Part shown: piece after piece, positions 58,695-64,000 of the stretch
Layout of the letters: every line of letters starts with the position of its first letter
How positions within the stretch are numbered: position 1 is the first letter of the stretch
Assembly (NCBI GenBank): GCA_021018815.1
Contig: JAITYX010000034.1
Location: 3,162,001 to 3,226,000, forward strand
Reading direction: 5' to 3'
DNA: 64,000 nucleotides
Source of the DNA: Talinum fruticosum
Lineage: Eukaryota; Streptophyta; Magnoliopsida; Caryophyllales; Talinaceae
Notes under the pieces: model-generated
Database searches by the model: none
What the model was told of the DNA's origin: nothing
The model's input: the letters and a program-made list of their open reading frames with translations, nothing else
Program-made: the position numbers and the translations under genes

Positions 58695-58739
<45 letters not shown>
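58550..58739 (+). mobile_element. Left end of a Tourist-like element with (TTA)n
   Basis: 'ggacatgttcaaacttaca' matches the left terminus of the element at 59352 and is preceded by TTA. A run of ttcgtttatgttc words and a (TTA)n tract (58694-58739) follow, as in the second copy. No matching right terminus is visible, so it is a truncated or recombined copy. Confidence 0.6.
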
Positions 58740-59351
58740 GCTTAAGTCTTTTAGATCACTTGATTCACTCCAATCACTTAAATTACCTAAATCACATAAT
58801 TCACATACATTGCTTAAGTCATTTATTCACTTTCATCACAAATTTAATGTGACAAAATGTTCCCCACTTTCACATTTACATACACCGTTAAAAAGACAAA
58901 ACATGCTTTACCAATTAAAACTACCTACTTTCAGGATTCATATACTACTCCAAATACCCTTTAGTTTCTCATTCATAGTTCACAAAGTCCAAAAGAATAT
59001 CATTTCATCCCAAAATCACTTAAATCTTGATATGCGCATGCCCACTTCTTCCTTCCTCTAGTTCAAATATTCCTCTGCAAGTTCCCAATCATCATCGTCC
59101 ATTAGATTTCTTCCTTAAATTATGCAACTCATAACGATCCATACATACATGAAGCATCGATTGCAATTAACATATAGAATTAATGGTGGCTCAAACAATT
59201 TTTATAGGATTATTTTTAACATTTAGTTTCACATGACCTCTGCATTCAAATTTTCATAACACTTCTTAGGTTTTTATTAAACATTAGCCTCACTTTTTAC
59301 TTCAAATAAATCTACAAGATCAATCTTAACATTTCCTAATTAAACAACTAA
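58740..59351. other. Spacer without recognised gene
   Basis: AT-rich. A 107-codon + frame starting in the microsatellite (58738-59061) shows no family motif and I do not call it a gene. It ends with TAA (59349-59351), the likely target site of the next element. Confidence 0.5.
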
Positions 59352-59536
59352 GGATCTGTTCGAACTTACACAAAAACCATCATATATTTTTGTTTTGTGT
59401 TCGTTTATATTCTTTTATGTGCGTTTATATTCGTTTATGTTCATTTCTATTTTAGGTTAAGATGGATATTATGATGATTATTATTATAAATATTATTATT
59501 AATTTTTTAAATAATATTGTAATTTTTATCGTAAGA

Positions 59537-59616
<80 letters not shown>

Positions 59617-59617
59617 C

Positions 59618-59666
<49 letters not shown>

Positions 59667-60181
59667 GCGATTTTTATTACTTTTATAAAACAAGCCACTA
59701 AAATGATTATATGTAATGTAAAGTGTTAAGATTGTCGATATTATAAACATACACATAACTTACTATATTTTGATTTTTAAATTTTTTTATTTGGATTTTT
59801 ATAATATTTTAATTCTATATTTTTTTGTCTTTTTATCACACTAGATAAAATTATTTTTCTTATATTTAAGAAACATTGTAATAAAGATTTTCAATATATG
59901 AGAAACATTATAATAAAATTATATTTGTTATAAAAATAAAATATAATATTTTAAAATATTGTAAATAATAATTTTTCAAATATTCATTATCAACGAAATA
60001 TTCAATATTAATAATATCTTTAATAACTCATTTTTGTTTATTTATGTTCGTTTCGTATCCTTTACGTTCGTTTTTATTAGTTTCTACTATTTTCTATTCG
60101 TTTATCTTCGTTTATGTTCTTTTTATTCATTTATATTTATATTTCTATTTATGTGTTTTGTATGTAAGTTCGAACAGAACC
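59352..60181. mobile_element. Tourist-like (PIF/Harbinger) non-autonomous element, 830 bp
   Basis: Terminal inverted repeats: the left reads GGATCTGTTCGAACTTACAC, and the right end on the other strand reads GGTTCTGTTCGAACTTACAT. The flanks are TAA (left) and TCA (right), consistent with an eroded TTA/TAA duplication of PIF/Harbinger. Subterminal 'ttcgtttatgttc' words are repeated at both sides in opposite orientation. No transposase; the middle is a 130-bp (TTA)n tract and AT-rich filler. The superfamily is inferred from the TIR start (GG-x-x-C/T-TGTTCG) and the short duplication. Confidence 0.7.
59537..59666 (+). repeat. (TTA)n microsatellite, 130 bp
   Basis: A near-perfect trinucleotide run with one interruption (tctat at about 59616). 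It creates artificial open frames of Ile/Tyr and Asn on both strands. Confidence 0.95.
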
Positions 60182-60184
60182 TCA

Positions 60185-60702
60185 ATAAAATATACTAACT
60201 ATAAACATCAACTATTTTAATTTAGCTAAAGATATTGGGATGTACCATTGCATAATCAGTCTCTTAAATTGCTTGGAAATTGGAAAGATAAATTAAGCAC
60301 AATTTAGAAACAACGAGTGAAACATCTTCCAAGATTTATTTGGCGGTAAGAGATGAACTCCTTCCAAACAGACAAAAGATAGTCGAAAATGAACAACTAC
60401 CTTGAATTTTTGCGGGGATTGGATGTTTGTCTCTTAATGGAGAGGTATGTCGATACATAAGCCCAAAATAGGAGAGAAGGAGAATACCGACAATGATGAG
60501 CTCCTAATTGGGGTGCGCATGTCGAGGAGGGTCTTCCATTACTCGATCGCATAGGCACATGTTCATAACAAATTAGACATCATAACAATTGTGCTTGATA
60601 TTAACCATCAAAAAGGATCGACCATATGCTCATCAAATAGAGAAAAAATAAAGAATCAAATGTAGCAATTAAAGGTATTCAAAATGTAGCCGAAGTAGCA
60701 TA
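60185..60702. other. Spacer without recognised gene
   Basis: Less AT-rich than its surroundings ('attggggtgcgcatgtcgag' near 60510). No frame over 60 codons and no motif that I recognise. It could be low-copy DNA or an old element. Confidence 0.5.
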
Positions 60703-60747
60703 GTCAAGCTTAGGGGTGAGCGGTTCCGGGTACCCTATACCAAAACT

Positions 60748-60912
60748 AGGAACCTTACCCTTACCCTCGGGTTTCGGTTCCTAAATTTTAGGAACCTTAC
60801 CCTTACCCTCGGGTTTCGTTTCCTGAATTTTAGGAACCTTACCCTTACCCTCGGGTTTCGTTTCCTGAATTTTAGGAACCTTACCCTTACCCTCGGGTTT
60901 CGGTTCCGGTTC
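60748..60912 (+). repeat. 42-bp tandem repeat, four units, in the hAT-like element
   Basis: Units start 'aggaaccttacccttaccct' at 60748, 60790, 60832 and 60874. Each junction holds a near palindrome ggttcc-taaatttta-ggaacc. 42 being a multiple of three, the minus strand reads a 14-residue repeat (QETKPEGKGKVPKI), an artefact of the repeat. Confidence 0.9.
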
Positions 60913-60959
60913 CAGGGTACCCTGTTTACAACAAGATATTAAGAAACTACCTTTTTCGT

Positions 60960-61310
60960 AATAAGAGCACCGATGAGGACGAAGCTGCAAGGAGAGTTGG
61001 GACTGGGACTGGGGCTGGGAGGAAGGAAGGAGGCGATGCCAACGCCGACGAGGACTGGGAGGAGGTCAACGAGCAGCAGCGAGAGAGAGAGCAGAGCAAC
61101 GCGAAATGAAGGAAGCGAAGCGAGCAACGAGAAATGAAGGAGCAGAGCAAAGCAACGCGAAATGAAGTTCGATTCGTCGAGAGAAGCGGACAACGCGAGT
61201 TAACGAGCAGCGGCGAGATAGAGAGCGAGCAACACGAGGAGAGAGAGAGAGCGAAGAAACACGAAATGAAGGAACGCGAAATGGAGCAACGCGAAATGAC
61301 GACGAGGAAG
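60960..61310. other. GC-rich insert of the hAT-like element with 'cgcgaaatgaagg' repeats
   Basis: 'gcaacgcgaaatgaagg' and variants occur about six times (61096, 61124, 61150, 61258, 61271, 61285 region) among agcgag/gagaga words. Composition suggests a captured piece of other DNA, such as a gene leader, but I cannot name a source. Confidence 0.45.
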
Positions 61311-61614
61311 GAGATTATGGTTTCTAATAAGTTTGCCACACATTAGAAATTCAAAATTAAAAATTTCATGGGCATCAAAGCCGAAAATTTCAGAAAATTT
61401 TAATAACGGGTTCGGGTACCCACGGTTCTAGGTTCCAAGTTCGGATACCGGAACTCGAACTGTCTTAACGAGTTCCAGGTTCCGGTTCCAGGGTTTGATT
61501 TTAGGAACCTTACCCTTACCCGTTTGACCGGTTCCGGTTCCAAAACCTTACCCGTTCGACCGGGTCCGGTTCGGTTTCGAGTGCTCGTAAGTCATGCTCA
61601 CCCCTAGTCAAACT

Positions 61615-62639
61615 TATACTCAAAACATCTAAAGGAATTATTGTAAAATATTCTAGTTTCAAGACTGGTACAATAATAGCACAAAGCCCCGTACAACTCC
61701 ATTTTGACCTTCGAGAGATAGCGCGAGAGACAGAGACCCGAAGGAAACAGAGGGAAAATATGCCTTCCATCCTCCCACCTACATAATCTCGAGAAAGAGA
61801 GAGTTGGGGGCGGCGCAGAGCCAAGGAAGAAGAGGAAGAACGAAGCGAGAGAGAAAGGGCGAGTTACAAATCAACCAATTTTTAACCAAACCCCAATAGA
61901 TTTTCATTTTCCTAGTTTTCCATCCACTTTCATCATCAAATAACACATCCCCCATTCCTTACATCTTCTTTCCTTCCGTCATCCGAAGAACTACTCCCCC
62001 TTTCACTCTCTCTGTCTCTCTTTCCCAACCCCATCTGCAACCTCCTTTCATCTCTCCTCTCTTTCTCTCCCCATATTGCCCTGCGAAGGGAAGATTCACA
62101 ACAAAGGCAAGACCAACCCTAATTCATAAAATTAGATTCAAATTTCAGTGATTAGACTGATTAAAAGTTTGAAAAAAATGAAAAAAAACTATATACTTAC
62201 CCACAACATTGCCAATCCTTGTCAAGACCCAAATTGAAAACCAAGCCCGTTATATATTAATCTTCCTCCAATTCAATTCCATCTCACAAATCAACATGTG
62301 GAGTATTTCTTTTGCTTTACAACCTTAACGTACAAACTAATTTGGAGAGAGAGAGAAACAGAAATAAATTTGTCATGGTTGTGTGATTAAGCTCATTCTC
62401 TTTTCCAATTTACTTTTCTAGGGATGGTAGAGAAATGTGTCACTATTTTTTTTTTCTTTTGACCTGTTTTTTGTTTCTCTCGGTAAAGTTTTTCGTTTTA
62501 CTCTTGTAATGGAAACTAGATGGATTTCAATTTTTGCCCATGTGGTATAGAGGACCGTAGTGACAGGGGGAGAGGGGGAGGAGTTATAAAGATAGTTGAA
62601 GACTGAAAATAGAGAGAGAAACGAGAGATAAGAGGAGCA
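61615..62639. other. Spacer with GA/CT-rich tracts, no recognised gene
   Basis: GA-rich words on the + strand at 61710-61860, CT-rich at 61990-62075 ('cactctctctgtctctcttt') and GA-rich again at 62345 and 62600. A minus-strand frame at 61516-61824 runs into the hAT-like element and has no motif. The CT-rich part could be a promoter or leader of a gene, but no coding continuation is visible. Confidence 0.45.
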
Positions 62640-62647
62640 CTTGCATT

Positions 62648-63309
62648 TAGGAATGACAAAGGGTTGGAGTGCAGGTTGTACTTAAATGGACTCAAATCCG
62701 TTTAATTTTTTTTGGATTTAGACCCAAATCCGACTTGATGCGTCGGGTTTGTGAAGCATGGACTCAAACCCGGACCCGCTAAGTCTGCAGGTCTATGAAT
62801 CCTAAATGAATTCTAAATGGGTGTAGACTATTCCAAGCTAAAATTATTACAACATAATTTATCATTTTTCTATACTATTTAATATCATTACACATTTGTA
62901 AAGCACAAATTTCTTATTTTTCACACATATACTTAGATAATTTATAAGTTGACAAATTAAAATAAATATTCAAAAACCAAGTAAAGTGAACAAATTTGAA
63001 AAAAATGTGAGAGAAAGTGTTTAACAATTATGTAAGATGATTGATAATGAGAGAATGAGGTAAGGAATGATTGAATTGTTAAAGAGAATTAGGGAAAGAA
63101 AAGCTTAAGTCATATGTAAAAAAAATTTAATCGAGTTCATGGGTATGGGTGTGGGTCCAAATTCTAGACATACACCCAAACCCATTTAACACCACTTAAA
63201 CCCGGACCCGACCTATACCTATCGGATCCAAAATTTTCAGACCGACACTTGCTAATTTGAGTTGGATGTGATGAATGCAGGTTGGGTTCAAGACCCATTG
63301 TCATCCTCA
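62648..63309. mobile_element. Second non-autonomous hAT-like element, 662 bp
   Basis: Ends TAGGAATGACAAAGGGTT and, inverted, TGAGGATGACAATGGGTC. They are flanked by the 8-bp duplication CTTGCATT (62640-62647) and ATTGCATT (63310-63317), one difference. Subterminal 'cccggacccg' and 'acccaaatcc' words occur in both arms. No transposase frame. The terminus resembles the widespread plant hAT end (C/T)AGGGATGACAATGGGT (from memory). Confidence 0.85.
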
Positions 63310-63317
63310 ATTGCATT

Positions 63318-63463
63318 AAAAGAGTCTTGAAAGAGGGAGAGAGATACGATTATGAGGACATAAAGAGAGAGGAGTAACTCACTAAAGCTAATATTATTTT
63401 TTTTAATTTAATCAACTGGTATAAATTAATTTAACCCCTACAAATAAGGGGAAGAATCAAAAT
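63318..63463. other. Short spacer
   Basis: GA-rich then AT-rich DNA; nothing recognised. Confidence 0.5.
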
Positions 63464-63494
63464 AACTCTTCTATTATATATTAATATATTAATA

Positions 63495-63533
<39 letters not shown>

Positions 63534-63695
63534 AAGGTTCTATATTGTTGAAAGTGTTTCAAAAGATTTCAACCAATCGAAAGAACTCTTCTATTATATA
63601 TTAATAGATTATTATTATTATTATTATTATTATTAATAATAATAAAAGGTTCTATATTGTTGAAAATGTTTCAAAAGATTTCAACTGAACAAAAT
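63464..63695 (+). repeat. 120-bp tandem duplication with (TTA)n
   Basis: 'aactcttctattatatatta', a (TTA)n run, 'aaaaggttctatattgttga' and 'tttcaaaagatttcaac' occur at 63464-63583 and again from 63584. The two copies differ in microsatellite length and a few bases. Confidence 0.9.
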
Positions 63696-64000
63696 GTTGT
63701 ATAACTTTTTAGGAATCAATTTTTCTACTTGCAAAAATGTTAGTAGGGTAGGGATAAGGTTGCCTAAAATTAGATTTTTAAAAGTAGAGAAAGCGGGACT
63801 CATATTGATAGTTGTATTAATTTTAAAAAATAATAAATAATTATTAATTATTACGTTATCTTTCTTAGTTATAACGAGTTGTAAGACTATAAAAAGTCGT
63901 TAACGAGTTGTAAAATAGTCGTAAAAAGATATAAGGTTAAGGTAACATGAACAAGACTCAAATATAGTTATGGTGTGCTCTTTCAACTGTAAAATTAAGT
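63696..64000. other. AT-rich end of window
   Basis: Nothing recognised. Short words such as 'ataacgagttgtaa' and 'gttaacgagttgtaaaatag' recur near 63870-63915. Confidence 0.5.

Larger units (their letters stand above)
60711..61606. mobile_element. Non-autonomous hAT-like element, 896 bp, with internal repeats and a GC-rich insert
   Basis: The ends are TAGGGGTGAGC and its inverted copy GCTCACCCCTA. They are flanked by an 8-bp duplication GTCAAGCT (60703-60710) and GTCAAACT (61607-61614), one difference, as hAT transposons make. Both arms are packed with ggttcc/ggaacc words in opposite orientation. The centre (about 60960-61310) is GC- and purine-rich and unlike the arms. No transposase frame. 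Confidence 0.85.

Noticed and set aside
58738..59061. 107-codon + strand frame after the microsatellite
   Set aside because: No recognisable motif, no homologous copy in the window, and composition like the surrounding DNA.
59462..59701. Open frames of poly-Ile/Tyr and poly-Asn
   Set aside because: Translation of the (TTA)n microsatellite.
60740..60900. Telomere-like words (ccttaccc)
   Set aside because: Not TTTAGGG/CCCTAAA; they belong to the 42-bp repeat unit.
60781..60990. Protein with repeated QETKPEGKGKVPKI
   Set aside because: Artefact of the 42-bp tandem repeat inside the hAT-like element.
61516..61824. 102-codon minus-strand frame at the right end of the hAT-like element
   Set aside because: It crosses the element end and its target duplication, so it is not an ancestral gene.
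1..64000. CRISPR arrays, bacterial operons, rRNA or tRNA genes
   Set aside because: None seen. The only tRNA-like signals are primer-binding sites complementary to initiator tRNA-Met.

Overview
The window is plant nuclear DNA, and as far as I can read it, it holds no intact host gene. Roughly positions 10 to 57876 form a nest of decayed retrotransposons dominated by one Ty1/copia family. The plant assignment rests on the copia order PR-INT-RT-RNase H, a primer-binding site matching plant initiator tRNA-Met, a plant-type gag, a plant L1-type LINE, a Ty3/gypsy LTR ending GGTGTTACA, and hAT and Tourist-like small elements. LTRs of about 1.46-1.55 kb plus an extra reading frame between RNase H and the 3' LTR suggest a Sirevirus-like copia lineage; this is inference.

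Layout. R1 is a + strand LTR with a piece of gag (10-2055). R2 is a complete minus-strand copia element (2552-13048, TSD AAGAC) lying inside the 3' LTR of R3 (2531-2551 plus 13049-22192). R4 is the oldest minus-strand copy. Its inner remnants are at 22203-22913 and 33227-34086, and its single 5' LTR is cut into four pieces ending at 57876. Inserted into R4 are R5 (22914-33226, TSD TCAGC), a + strand solo LTR S1 (34493-45205), a minus-strand solo LTR S3 (45280-46807, TSD AAAAC) and R6 (47318-57412, TSD AAGGA). S1 itself received a LINE (34825-41014, 16-bp TSD) and a 3.07-kb gypsy solo LTR (41703-44772, TSD TACTC). The LINE received another copia solo LTR, S2 (36747-38221).

From 57877 to 64000 lies AT-rich DNA with microsatellites, two Tourist-like sequences (58550-58739 and 59352-60181), two non-autonomous hAT-like elements with 8-bp TSDs (60711-61606 and 62648-63309), and a 120-bp tandem duplication.

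How the parts work together. Each copia copy reads on its strand as LTR, PBS, gag, protease, integrase, RT, RNase H, a third frame (ORF3), PPT, LTR. All coding parts carry stops and frameshifts. Most notable is ORF3: four copies share its start (M-x-KRGS), and upstream of it each has a TATA box (decayed in R5), a CT-rich leader and AACGG motifs, several matching the plant mitosis-specific activator consensus. ORF3 therefore looks like a transcription unit of its own carried inside the retrotransposon. Other unusual points are a gag frame-shifting base shared by three copies, an RT-less copy (R6), two LTR forms differing by a 42-bp terminal extension, and four independent insertions within one ~75-bp segment of the LTR.
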